From: Bacteroidia bacterium
Lineage (GTDB): Bacteria; Bacteroidota; Bacteroidia; Bacteroidales; UBA932
Assembly: GCA_021153285.1 (NCBI GenBank)
Contig: JAGKTT010000017.1
Coordinates: 1 to 36,917 of the forward strand
Reading direction: 5' to 3'
Length of the DNA: 36,917 nucleotides
Below the pieces are notes generated by a model. It was not told the origin of the DNA and did not search any database. It was given only the letters and a program-made list of their open reading frames with translations. The position numbers and the translations under genes were made by a program. Of this stretch, positions 9,201 through 17,646 are shown piece by piece; position 1 is the first letter of the stretch; every line of letters begins with the position of its first letter.

Positions 9201-9494
9201 CCTCTTGCTAATGTAAACAGCCGTTATCTCCAGAATCTCCGTTATCTGAGACTTAAGAATCTCTCTATAGGATATACTGTTCCTAATACAAAGAAGATCG
9301 GTATCCAGAAGCTTCGTGTATATTTCTCAGGCGAGAATCTGGCCTATATTTCTCCATTCAAGAAGCACAGCAGATATATCGATCCTGAAGCAGCATTTGA
9401 CAGAAAGGACTCAAACGGAGCGGCTACACGTTACAACAACGCGTTCTATCCTTGGCAGAAGACTTTTATGTTCGGAGTCGACATCACATTCTAA
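6207..9494 (+). CDS. SusC-like TonB-dependent outer-membrane transporter
   Basis: This 1095-aa SusC/RagA-family receptor imports ligands captured by its SusD partner, using TonB energy. The signal peptide ends near AFA|QN (residue 24/25). A carboxypeptidase-regulatory-like domain covers 27-100. The SusC signature region LEETVVVGYGTQKK falls near 106-119 and the plug domain runs to about 230 (RGTGSINGGNPLVLIDGVEG region). The rest is a 22-strand-type barrel ending in an aromatic-containing strand (FMFGVDITF). Two in-frame ATGs (6207 and 6213) are equally plausible starts. It follows the phosphatase by 31 bp with no promoter seen between them, so it is in the same transcript. Confidence 0.97.
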   Translation: MFMRLLKSFAVSLALMVVGISAFAQNRELSGVVLDATDFPLIGVAVIVDGTTNGAMTAEDGSFKLTVPATEVILNVSSLGYVTRLVTVPATQDRITIRLEEDNMLLEETVVVGYGTQKKVNLTGAVTAVDDKALQDRVSPNLSSMLQGAVPGLSISTSSGNPGSTGSLQIRGTGSINGGNPLVLIDGVEGEMDRVNPNDVESISVIKDASAAAVYGARAAFGVILITTKKGADDDGNAVIRYSGRFGWEQPTTSTEFETTGYWSAYIHNMFWKADDGTSQYIKYNDYDMRQLLLRINDKTEHPDRPWVTIQNRGGKDKYVYYANTDWYHEMFNDQHPVQQHNISISGGSKKVKYYLSGAYNQQTGIIKVRPDVFDKFNLRSKIDFTVNKYMKMSNNTSFYTSTYDYPGVGNVQNAIAYSANHGLACFTPKNPDGTWVYGTDFLGYKVANGRHAFYGNDKNVNLDRKMDFANTTELRITPIKPLTITANYTYRFHQNRNTNRSTPLQYSQYPGVMAIYTGKGTAGEDSLTETVNSWSYNAANLFFTYEDTFKDDHHLTVMAGGNLEYSYRKDLSTIGYNILTEELNDFDLVGLNGSGVKEFMASGGQSEYALLGFFGRINYDYKGRYLFEVSGRYDGTSRFAKGSRWGLFPSASAGWRISEEKWFAPAKNVVSNLKLRLSYGSLGNQNVAAYKFIRKIQTYDFAGFSFGEGSSTASYTSLSAPNAGDLTWETSQQYNLGIDAGLFDDRLTFTAEAYIRDTKDMLTDGVALPSVYGASEPDMNAADLRTKGYELSIGWRDQISLFGKPFGYNVGATLSDYRTVITKYDNKEYTFAKDYYEGMVLGEIWGFEIDGLFQSDAEAKAYAEQVDLSYINKRLYGGWMAGDPRYVDLDGDGKISVGANTVKKPGDRKILGNSLASLQYGITAGFDYMGFDFSIFLQGTGNHYWYPNDESMAFWGPYSRPYCTYLPYDFLDNVWSEENPDAYFPRPRAYAAFTSGAPLANVNSRYLQNLRYLRLKNLSIGYTVPNTKKIGIQKLRVYFSGENLAYISPFKKHSRYIDPEAAFDRKDSNGAATRYNNAFYPWQKTFMFGVDITF

Positions 9495-9526
9495 AGTCTG
9501 TTTGAAAACTAATAGAGATAAAAACA

Positions 9527-11359
9527 ATGAAAAAATATTTATTAATTGCTTTTGCTGCTATCGCTGCATTCACTGCCTGCGATTTTCTTGACAGAGGCCC
9601 GCTTTCAGATATGACAGAGGAGATCTACTTCAGGACAGCAGAGGACTTCCAGCTTTTTACAAATCCTTTGTATAACAACCTGCTGGATAAGCATCCATAC
9701 AATCATCAGAGTGACCATTATATCAAGCTGTCACTGTCCAATGTCCTTCACGGTGGATCATATAGAACTGTCCCTGCTTCAGGTGGGGGATGGACCTGGA
9801 CTGATCTCAGACGTGTCAATACAGTGCTTGCCAGAATGGATTCGTGTGAAGATGAGAAGGTCAGGGCAGAGTATGAGGCTCTTGCACGTTTCTTCAGAGC
9901 ATTCTTCTATTACGAAAAGGTAAAGCAGTTCGGTGATGTCCCTTGGATTGATGAGGAACTTGCATCCGATTCAGAGAAACTTATGGCTCCAAGAGATTCC
10001 AGAGAGTTCATTATGCAGAAAATGCTGGAGGATGTGGATTTTGCCATAGCGAATCTGCCTTCTGCTGTTTCTACATTCAGGGTAAACAAATGGGCTGCTC
10101 TTGCGCTCAAGTCGCAGTTCTGTCTCTTTGAAGGTACATTCAGAAAGTATCATAACCTGAAGATAGATCCTGCAACTGCCGGAGTAGAGACTGTAAATGA
10201 TTACAAATTCTATCTTGAGGAAGCTGCTGAAGCTGCTAAGGAAATTATGGACAGCAGACTTTACAAGCTCTACTCTACTGGAAATCCGGATAAGGATTAC
10301 CGTATGCTTTTTGCACAGGAGGAGGCAAGCAAGGACGAGTTTATCCTCGCTGTTTACTATAATCACCCTGCCGGTATCTACAACAATTCTACAGCTATGT
10401 CGATTCTCCCTGCACAGGGACGTCTCTCAGCTACAAGAAAGTTTGTGAATACATACCTGAATGCAGATGGAACAAGATTCACAGACAATCCTGATCATAA
10501 GACAATGGAGTATTATGATGAGTTCCAGAACCGTGATCCACGTCTTGCACAGACACTCAGAGCTCCAGGCTACAAGCGTATCAACGGTGAGACTGTTCTT
10601 GCACCGGATCTTTCTTGTACTTGTACCGGTTACCACATTGCGAAGTGGACAATGGCAGCTGATGCTAACGCAGGTGACTCTGACCGTGCTGACCGTTCAT
10701 CAAACGATACCCCTGTTTACAGATATGCTGAGGTGCTCCTCAACTATGCTGAGGCAATGGCAGAACTCGGTCAGTTCGACCAGACAGTTGCAGACAATAC
10801 CATCAACCTGCTTCGTGACCGTGTAGGTATGGCGCGAATGAACGTTGCGTCATTGACAAAGGACGAATATCTCGTGGATCCTAAGACTGGCTATACCAAC
10901 CCTATACTTCTTTCAGATCCTAACCTTGTAAATATTCTTGAGGTCAGAAGAGAGAGAGGTGTCGAGCTTGCTCAGGAGGGCGATTTCAGATGGGAAGGAC
11001 TTCTCAGATGGAAAGAGGGTAAATGTATCGAGCAGGATATGTATGGAATCTATTTCCCTGGCGCAGGTGAGTATGATCTCGACAAAAACGGTACGATTGA
11101 CCTTTGGCTTTATGGCGCGTCTGAGGCTCAGCCTACAGTTGACGCAGAAGATCCTGTATATGCTGCGTGTATTGTTCTGAAGATCGGAACTGATATTTTC
11201 CTGAGTGATGGAACATCTGGATATGTGGATCCGCAGCAGAAGAGTGAGCATACCTTTGATGAGAAAAGAGATTACTTCTATCCTATTCCTATCGATGAAC
11301 GCTCATTGAACCCTAATTTGACACAGAATCCGGGCTGGAATGACGGTCTTGACTTTTAA
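9527..11359 (+). CDS. SusD-like outer-membrane lipoprotein
   Basis: This 610-aa SusD/RagB-family protein forms the lid over the SusC barrel and binds the ligand at the cell surface. It has a lipoprotein signal with Cys18 (FTAC|D). The N-terminal part has the family DFLDRGPLSDMTEE segment, and helical TPR-like repeats follow. The C-terminal RYAEVLLNYAEAMAELG, EVRRERGVELAQEGDFRWEGLLRW and YFYPIPIDERSLNPNLTQNPGW segments are diagnostic. It is slightly longer than many SusD proteins. It starts 32 bp after susC. Confidence 0.97.
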   Translation: MKKYLLIAFAAIAAFTACDFLDRGPLSDMTEEIYFRTAEDFQLFTNPLYNNLLDKHPYNHQSDHYIKLSLSNVLHGGSYRTVPASGGGWTWTDLRRVNTVLARMDSCEDEKVRAEYEALARFFRAFFYYEKVKQFGDVPWIDEELASDSEKLMAPRDSREFIMQKMLEDVDFAIANLPSAVSTFRVNKWAALALKSQFCLFEGTFRKYHNLKIDPATAGVETVNDYKFYLEEAAEAAKEIMDSRLYKLYSTGNPDKDYRMLFAQEEASKDEFILAVYYNHPAGIYNNSTAMSILPAQGRLSATRKFVNTYLNADGTRFTDNPDHKTMEYYDEFQNRDPRLAQTLRAPGYKRINGETVLAPDLSCTCTGYHIAKWTMAADANAGDSDRADRSSNDTPVYRYAEVLLNYAEAMAELGQFDQTVADNTINLLRDRVGMARMNVASLTKDEYLVDPKTGYTNPILLSDPNLVNILEVRRERGVELAQEGDFRWEGLLRWKEGKCIEQDMYGIYFPGAGEYDLDKNGTIDLWLYGASEAQPTVDAEDPVYAACIVLKIGTDIFLSDGTSGYVDPQQKSEHTFDEKRDYFYPIPIDERSLNPNLTQNPGWNDGLDF

Positions 11360-11370
11360 TCATTTGCGAT

Positions 11371-14300
11371 ATGAAAATTTTTAGAAAATTAATATTTGTA
11401 TTAGCCTCGCTGGCTGTATTCACATCTTGTGTTGAAGAAGTGGAGAAGTCGGTCGCTACGGCTATTATGACAGATAAATCATCTTTGGAGTTCGGCATCA
11501 CAGATGAACTTACTCAGACCCTTACTGTGTATGCTGATGCTCCTTGGACAGTTGAGTATGCCCAGTGGCTTACTATCGATCCTTCAACCGGTTCTGCAGG
11601 TGAGACTGTTATTACAGTGACTGCTGATCCTAATATCAGAGAAGAACTTCCTGACAGACCGAGAGCATCTGTAATTACTTTCAAGGGTCAGAATATGTAT
11701 GCTGACGCAGACGTAGATGCCCTTCAGGCTGGTGACAAATATCGTGATCTTGTCGATGGTACGCTTGCAGATGCATTTGCTCAGGAAGCTGAGACCTTTG
11801 TAGGTGTCAAGGATATTCAGGTCGTTGCTCTTGCATCTGACGGTTTTGTAGTAAAGGATGAAGCTAATGTTTCTTATGTAGCTGCCACCCAGACTGTAGA
11901 ACTTGGTGATAAGGGTTCTGTATATGCCTATGTATCATCTTTCAATGGTTTCCCTTCTTTGAAGAATACAGACAAGTTTGTCAAGACTTCAAATGAGACT
12001 CCTGATTATTCTGCTGCAAAGGATATTACAGCCACATTGCAGGCATATGCTCCAGAGCAGATTGAACTTGTTTCGATAACAGGTAAGCTGTCTTCGAAGA
12101 AGATCGAGCTTTATTATGCAGAGGGAGAACAACCGGCTGTCAAGGATTCCGTTGTAGTCGAACTTCTCAATACTCATCCATCATTGAAGATGAATGAACT
12201 TGACGGATGGCTTGTTGATGCGACCGGATATGTATTCGGAAAGAGTGGTAATACTGTGTATATGGTACCTGTTCTTCTTGAAGGTGTCAAGTCGCTTGAG
12301 ACAGTTTATTTTGCTGATGATTTCGAGTGGATCAAGTGGGCTACTGTAGATGCTGTCGGAAACGATGATATGTCTACAAGTGTAACTAATATCTGGAAGG
12401 CAGATTGGGCTGACGAGTTTTTTGCTGAATTCAATAGGATCGGATATCAGTACCTGTGGTCAACAGTAGGTGACAAGGAATTCAAACCGGGTCCTGAACA
12501 GGCTTCAAATCCTTCAGTAGGTAAGGATGGATCTATGTATGCTTGTAAGAACTATCTTAAGTTCGGACAGACAAGCTATAGTGGTGCACTCAGACTTCCT
12601 GCATTGTCTTCAATCCAGGGTACTGCCAATGTGCAGATTGACTTTGACTGGTGCTGGCAGGTAACTGGTACAAGAAATCCGGATGTTATGACCTTATCGG
12701 TAGAGACAACAAACGGTAAGTTTGAGCAGACTGGTATCGCTATGTCAGAGGCACTTGAATCATCTCAGTCTCAAGAAAAGGAGAGCAGCCATCTCGAGTG
12801 GCAGCACGTAACTGTCATCTTGACAGAAGCAACTGCAGAGACAGTTCTTACAATCCGTCCTACATATGCTGACCCGGACAAGCAGAATCCAGCCAGACAT
12901 CAGAACCGTTGGTATCTTGACAATATCAAGATCATCGAGTACACAGGCTCTGTTTCGGTTGCTGAACCTACAGAGGCAAATATCTCGATTTCTATGGATA
13001 GCAACATCACTTTTGATGCTGCTCCAGAGGCTCCGGTTTCATTCACATTCCTTTCAGATCAGGAAGCTACTCTTACAGCAGGCGCTGACTGGATCTATTT
13101 CGTAGGATCTGATGAAGCTCAGCTTTCAGAGCTTACAATTCCGGCAGGAACATCTACTGAAGTCCTTGTGGGTTGTAAGGAATACACAGGAAGCGAGGCT
13201 CGTACTACTGAAATTACCATTGAGTCAGGACTTTCTGTGGAGACAATTCCTGTCAAGCAGGTGTCTCCAGGACAGAAGGTGGAGTCATTTGTAAGTATTG
13301 TAGGCGGAAACAGCGGTAAAGTTAACTTTGATGAAGGATCGTTCAACCTCTCGGTTCAGGGAAATGTTGAATATGAGTTCGAGTCAGATGCAGCGTGGGC
13401 TATAGTAGAGCCTGTCCCTGAGACCAAGGCTCTTGTCGAAGTGAAGCAGTTTACTGTCAGATATGAGGCAAATGCTACTCCTCAGGAGCGAATTGCCCGC
13501 ATCAGATTCTTCAATAAGGCAAACAATCTTGAGACTGTCTATACTCTTGTTCAGGATGCATTTGTTACAGGTGTCTTCTTCCAGGATGATTTCACTTGGG
13601 TTCAGCCGTTTGTTGAAGCGGATGATCCTGCTAAGCAGGGTGACAGTATGCTGGATAATGCTCAGTATACTCCAGGAACTTCTTATAATCTGGAAGGCTT
13701 TGAAGCAAAACTGACTGAACTCGGATATGAGGCATTGTTCCCTGCTTCCAAAGCAATCTATGTGATGAAGGGTAATTATCTTAAATTCAGTAAGGGAAAG
13801 TACATCAATGGTATCCGTCTTCCTAAGATGAACTTTAACGGTGAATCTACCATCGCTCTTTCATTTGACTGGGGTATAAATGAGGGTGCCAATGGACCGG
13901 ACCCTGTCGAGCTTGAGGTTACTATTGAAGGAAACGGTAATATCAACGGAGAGAAGAAGACTTCAGCTTTGATCCACACTGCAGGAAGCTGGGAGTGGCA
14001 GACTGAGACAATTGTCATCAGCGGTGTAGATGACGAGACAAGAATCACTATCAGACCAACCACATTCACCGGTGAGCCGGATACTATAGGCAAGTCATAC
14101 AGATGGTTCCTTGACAATGTGAAGGTGGAGAAGTATGAAGGTGAAGTACCTGGACAGGTAGAACCTCTTAACGTGTCGTGGCTTTTCTCGGCTGATGCTA
14201 TGAACGATGCTACAACAGGTTATGCTGCAACATTTGGTACAACAGCAGGAATTGAGGATAAAACTGCTGGTGATGGCGGACAGTATGTGAATGCTAATGT

Positions 14301-14838
14301 TTCTGGTAACGGAAAGATTACATACGTACAGATTGATAAGACATCATTGACATACACAAGTGATAAGAACGGAAATCCATATAAATCAACCAGAATTACT
14401 GGTGGTACAGGACATCCTTATGTTACAGGTATGTGGATAGGTGATTACTGGCTTTTTGAAGCAACAGATGGTACTACATATCCTGCAGGAACCAAGGTAA
14501 ATGTCAGCTATCTTACACGTACTTCTGCAACAGGTATCAGATATTGGCGTCTTGAGTACCTTGATGGCGCTGATTGGAAGCCAGCAATGGAAGTAAGCAC
14601 AATAGAGGGTACAGATCTGCAGTATAATGTCGCTATGAACCCAGATGGAAAGACAGATACTCAGATTAACGCTGTAGTAACATTGACTAACCCAACAGAG
14701 AATGTGAAGTTCCGTATGGTTTGTGTTGGCGGTACTTTAGCCAACGGAAAAGCTATTCCGGAAGGTATAAACGGAGGTACTTGCAGAATAGCAGGTGCTG
14801 AAGGTACAAGCCCAGTTATCAAAGTCATTACTGAGTAA
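11371..14838 (+). CDS. Large BACON-type surface lipoprotein with duplicated ~200-aa modules
   Basis: This 1155-aa lipoprotein (lipobox FTSC, Cys20) is in the position of a surface ligand-binding protein of a SusCD locus. A BACON-like domain at about 30-105 shows the typical APWTVEYAQWLTIDPSTGSAG pattern. An OB-like region follows at about 125-310. Two homologous modules lie at about 314-525 and 735-923. Each runs from an F-x-DDF-x-W opening, through NYLKF and RLP segments, to R-W-[YF]-LDN-[IV]-K near its end. Two more BACON-like domains (about 530-632 and 635-730) separate them. A last beta domain occupies about 930-1155. No catalytic motif is visible. I infer ligand binding rather than hydrolysis. 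Confidence 0.75.
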   Translation: MKIFRKLIFVLASLAVFTSCVEEVEKSVATAIMTDKSSLEFGITDELTQTLTVYADAPWTVEYAQWLTIDPSTGSAGETVITVTADPNIREELPDRPRASVITFKGQNMYADADVDALQAGDKYRDLVDGTLADAFAQEAETFVGVKDIQVVALASDGFVVKDEANVSYVAATQTVELGDKGSVYAYVSSFNGFPSLKNTDKFVKTSNETPDYSAAKDITATLQAYAPEQIELVSITGKLSSKKIELYYAEGEQPAVKDSVVVELLNTHPSLKMNELDGWLVDATGYVFGKSGNTVYMVPVLLEGVKSLETVYFADDFEWIKWATVDAVGNDDMSTSVTNIWKADWADEFFAEFNRIGYQYLWSTVGDKEFKPGPEQASNPSVGKDGSMYACKNYLKFGQTSYSGALRLPALSSIQGTANVQIDFDWCWQVTGTRNPDVMTLSVETTNGKFEQTGIAMSEALESSQSQEKESSHLEWQHVTVILTEATAETVLTIRPTYADPDKQNPARHQNRWYLDNIKIIEYTGSVSVAEPTEANISISMDSNITFDAAPEAPVSFTFLSDQEATLTAGADWIYFVGSDEAQLSELTIPAGTSTEVLVGCKEYTGSEARTTEITIESGLSVETIPVKQVSPGQKVESFVSIVGGNSGKVNFDEGSFNLSVQGNVEYEFESDAAWAIVEPVPETKALVEVKQFTVRYEANATPQERIARIRFFNKANNLETVYTLVQDAFVTGVFFQDDFTWVQPFVEADDPAKQGDSMLDNAQYTPGTSYNLEGFEAKLTELGYEALFPASKAIYVMKGNYLKFSKGKYINGIRLPKMNFNGESTIALSFDWGINEGANGPDPVELEVTIEGNGNINGEKKTSALIHTAGSWEWQTETIVISGVDDETRITIRPTTFTGEPDTIGKSYRWFLDNVKVEKYEGEVPGQVEPLNVSWLFSADAMNDATTGYAATFGTTAGIEDKTAGDGGQYVNANVSGNGKITYVQIDKTSLTYTSDKNGNPYKSTRITGGTGHPYVTGMWIGDYWLFEATDGTTYPAGTKVNVSYLTRTSATGIRYWRLEYLDGADWKPAMEVSTIEGTDLQYNVAMNPDGKTDTQINAVVTLTNPTENVKFRMVCVGGTLANGKAIPEGINGGTCRIAGAEGTSPVIKVITE

Positions 14839-14858
14839 TTGATTTGTCTATAATTATG

Positions 14859-14890
14859 GTCGGCGCAGAGCAATCTGTGCCGACTTTTTT
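14859..14890 (+). terminator. Strong intrinsic terminator closing the glpT-susCD operon
   Basis: GTCGGCGCAGA (14859-14869), loop GCAA and TCTGTGCCGAC (14874-14884) form an 11-bp stem with one G-T pair, followed by six T. The GCAA loop is a stable GNRA tetraloop. Confidence 0.93.
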
Positions 14891-14891
14891 A

Positions 14892-14899
14892 TATATTTG
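14892..14899 (+). promoter_or_regulatory. Promoter -7 element for the second phosphoesterase unit
   Basis: TATATTTG, an exact TAnnTTTG match, begins one base after the T tract of the terminator and 26 bp before the GTG start of the next gene. The -33 region would fall inside the terminator stem and has no TTTG. Confidence 0.6.
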
Positions 14900-14924
14900 T
14901 AGGATGTATAAAAACATTTAAGCC

Positions 14925-16142
14925 GTGAGAAAAATTTTACTTTCACTTTCGTTTGTCCTGATATCATTGGGAATGACATCAGCTCAGGAATACCTCCCAA
15001 AATGGCAGGAGGGTTATATGGACATCCATACCATCGCTACAGGAAGGGGGGATGCGACATTTATTGTAATGCCAGATGGAACGACATTGATGATCGATGC
15101 CGGTGATAATGGAAAGATAAAGGATCCTCAGCATCCGGATACGACAAAGAGAGCGGGAGAGTGGCAGGCGATCTATATGAAGAAGGTGATGGAAGATCTG
15201 CCGGACAAGACAAAGGTGGATTATGCGATGATCACTCACTTCCACGACGACCATATGGGTGCTGTGCTTCAGATGCTGCCTGGAAAGAACGGATATGGAC
15301 TCTCTGGAATCACTCTTGTCGGAGAATTTGTGGATTTCGGTACCTTGATCGACAGAAACTATCCTGATTATGACTTCCCTTCAAGGAAGAAGATAGAAGG
15401 AGCCAATAAGGGATTTATGCCGGAGTATTTCAAATTCATTGAGTTCAAGAAGGCGCAGGGTATGAAGATGGAGAGATTCAATGTAGGTGCCCTGAATCAG
15501 ATCAAGATGCTGAACGATCCTAAGAAGTACAGGAATAACTTCGAGATCCGTAACCTGGCTGCTAACGGAGAAGTCTGGACCGGTAAGGGAACAGAGGCAG
15601 AAAAGCAGTACAAGGGTGACCCTAAGCTGTTTGACGAGAATGTGAACTCTACAGCTCTGGTAATCACTTACGGCGATTTCCGATATTTCAATGGTGGTGA
15701 CCTCAGTGGTGGAAACTGGAAGAGCTACAAGTCAAATGAGAGAGATATGGAATCCGGTGTGGCGAGAGTCTGCGGAAATGTGGATGTGATCAAGGCGAAT
15801 CATCACGGTTATTATGACACTTGCAACGGCTTCTTCCTCAATACATTGTCTCCAGAAGTGGTGGTTGTCGACGCCAGAAGCAACAATCATCCTGTTCCTT
15901 CGACTATGACCAGAATGACCGATCCACTTGTATGGCCTGATCAGGGTGAATTCTATATTACAGTGGACAAGGCGCGTGAGAAGCTCAGCGAGGAACTTTG
16001 GGCTCATTTCAAACCTTGGGGACATATTGTGGTCAGAGTTTATGAAGGTGGTAAGGAATACCAGGTCTTCGTTCTGGATCCTGACAGACTTGACTATCCT
16101 GTGAAATACGTATCAGAGATAAAGAAAGCAGGAGTAAGATAG
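14925..16142 (+). CDS. Secreted metallo-beta-lactamase-fold hydrolase (ComEC/Rec2-like MBL)
   Basis: This 405-aa protein has a type I signal peptide ending near TSA|QE (20/21), so it is periplasmic or exported. The MBL fold is shown by GRGDATFIVMPDGTTLMIDAGD (about 40-61) and the metal motif HFHDDH at 105-110 (H105, H107, D109, H110). Later come NGGDLSGG and an ANHHGYYD segment resembling the downstream His of ComEC-type domains. The start is GTG at 14925, chosen because it gives a complete signal peptide; no ATG fits. Members of this superfamily include phosphodiesterases, for example pneumococcal phosphorylcholine esterase and nucleases. Given its neighbours I infer a phosphodiesterase, but the substrate is unknown. 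The next gene starts 7 bp later. Confidence 0.8.
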   Translation: MRKILLSLSFVLISLGMTSAQEYLPKWQEGYMDIHTIATGRGDATFIVMPDGTTLMIDAGDNGKIKDPQHPDTTKRAGEWQAIYMKKVMEDLPDKTKVDYAMITHFHDDHMGAVLQMLPGKNGYGLSGITLVGEFVDFGTLIDRNYPDYDFPSRKKIEGANKGFMPEYFKFIEFKKAQGMKMERFNVGALNQIKMLNDPKKYRNNFEIRNLAANGEVWTGKGTEAEKQYKGDPKLFDENVNSTALVITYGDFRYFNGGDLSGGNWKSYKSNERDMESGVARVCGNVDVIKANHHGYYDTCNGFFLNTLSPEVVVVDARSNNHPVPSTMTRMTDPLVWPDQGEFYITVDKAREKLSEELWAHFKPWGHIVVRVYEGGKEYQVFVLDPDRLDYPVKYVSEIKKAGVR

Positions 16143-16149
16143 CAGAGAT

Positions 16150-17640
16150 ATGAAGAAGTTTATTGCCGTTTTATTGTCTTTTATTTCAATCTGCACTCTC
16201 GCCGAGGCCAGAAAGGTAAGCGGAAAGGTTATTTCCGGTAAAGAAAACCTCGAGGGTGTGATAGTCACTGACGGTGAGCATTTCACGCAGACCAGACATA
16301 ATGGTAAATTCGTACTCGAGATCGATGAGGATGCGGAGTTTGTGTATATAGTGACTCCTGCAGGATATGCGGCAGACTGGTCTTCCGGCGTTCCGGCATT
16401 CTACCAGAGAGCTGAGGAAAAGGATTATTTCGTATTCGATCTTCTCAAGACCGACAACTCCGGTGATTATTCCATTATTGCTGTCAGCGACCCTCAGACC
16501 AAGACTAAGAAGCATTTTTCGCAGTTCTCGGCCCTTCCTATGGATGAACTGACTGAGACTGCCGGTAAACTTGAAGGTGCTGTGGTCGGAGTGATCCTCG
16601 GGGATATCTGCTGGGATTCTCTCGAGCTTCTCGAAGACTATAAGAGTGAAATCGTACGTGCCGGAATACCGTTCTATCCAGTGGTAGGAAATCACGATCA
16701 CGAACTTGCAGCGAAGGGTGACATTGAGACTACTGCTGCTTACAGAAAGGCTATGGGCCCGGAGAATTATGCCTTCTTTCTTGGTAAGGATGCTGTAATC
16801 TGCCTCGATAATATCATCTATGACACCCAGAAAAAGTATAAGGAGGGTTATGCACCTCACGTATTGGCCTGGGTAAAAGGATTTATGGAGTATGTACCTG
16901 ATGAGGCTGACCTTTATGTCATCCAGCACGGAACCGTTTTCAGATGGTTTACTCCTGAAGACCCGTGGATAGTAGCTACGGAAGAATTCTTCGATATCGT
17001 AAGCGGCCATAAGGTAAGCTTCATCTCCGGTCATACACATATTTCGAACAATATGATTTATGGCGATAATATAGTAGAGCACAATGTCGCAGCTATCTGT
17101 GCTTCCTGGTGGGATACATATTATTGTACAGACGGAACTCCTTGCGGATACAAGGTGTTCACCTGCAAGGACGGCCAGACAGAGTGGTACTATAAATCCT
17201 TGGGCAAGGATAAGGACTATCAGGTAGAACTCTTTATGCCTGGTGAGACTCCGCTCAATCCGGAGGGAATCGTTGTTAATGTATGGGACTGGGATTCTGC
17301 CTGGAAGGTTGAATGGCTTGAGGATGGAAAGGCAATGGGAGTTCTTGAGCCTGTCTTTGATCTCTCGCCGAATTATATAAAGGATATCAATGCTGCGTTC
17401 CAGGGTAAGAAGATTCCGGGTTACAAGCTTCCACGTCTCAACTGGCATTATTTCTCTGCGGTTCCGGGCAAGGATGCTCAGAATGTGAAAGTCGTCGTTA
17501 CAGGACGCTTCGGCCAGAAATGGGAATATGAGGTGGATATGACCAAGTATAAGGATGTGAAGGCTGAGAAGATGGTTCGGGAAGACTTGCCTGAGAATGC
17601 TGCTCAGATGCTGAAGGATACAGGAATATATAAAATGTAA
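16150..17640 (+). CDS. Periplasmic calcineurin-like metallophosphatase
   Basis: This 496-aa protein has a type I signal peptide ending near AEA|RK (20/21). A small beta-sandwich (about 21-100) precedes the catalytic domain, and a C-terminal beta domain covers about 345-470. Catalytic motifs are SDPQ (D114; Gln in place of the usual His), GDICWD (D152), GNHDH (N181, H182), H260 and GHTH (H295, H297). The DPQ form of motif I is also known in CPPED1-type phosphatases, so it need not mean loss of activity. It is a tandem paralog of the N-terminal 465 residues of the next gene: signal, RKVSG start and domain order are the same, and it ends where the GDPD fusion begins. Confidence 0.87.
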   Translation: MKKFIAVLLSFISICTLAEARKVSGKVISGKENLEGVIVTDGEHFTQTRHNGKFVLEIDEDAEFVYIVTPAGYAADWSSGVPAFYQRAEEKDYFVFDLLKTDNSGDYSIIAVSDPQTKTKKHFSQFSALPMDELTETAGKLEGAVVGVILGDICWDSLELLEDYKSEIVRAGIPFYPVVGNHDHELAAKGDIETTAAYRKAMGPENYAFFLGKDAVICLDNIIYDTQKKYKEGYAPHVLAWVKGFMEYVPDEADLYVIQHGTVFRWFTPEDPWIVATEEFFDIVSGHKVSFISGHTHISNNMIYGDNIVEHNVAAICASWWDTYYCTDGTPCGYKVFTCKDGQTEWYYKSLGKDKDYQVELFMPGETPLNPEGIVVNVWDWDSAWKVEWLEDGKAMGVLEPVFDLSPNYIKDINAAFQGKKIPGYKLPRLNWHYFSAVPGKDAQNVKVVVTGRFGQKWEYEVDMTKYKDVKAEKMVREDLPENAAQMLKDTGIYKM

Positions 17641-17646
17641 TGCCAT

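Noticed and set aside
16186..17646. A 486-codon open frame antisense to the metallophosphatase gene.
   Set aside because: It mirrors the codon structure of the real gene, has no recognisable motif or signal, and the plus-strand protein has complete catalytic motifs.
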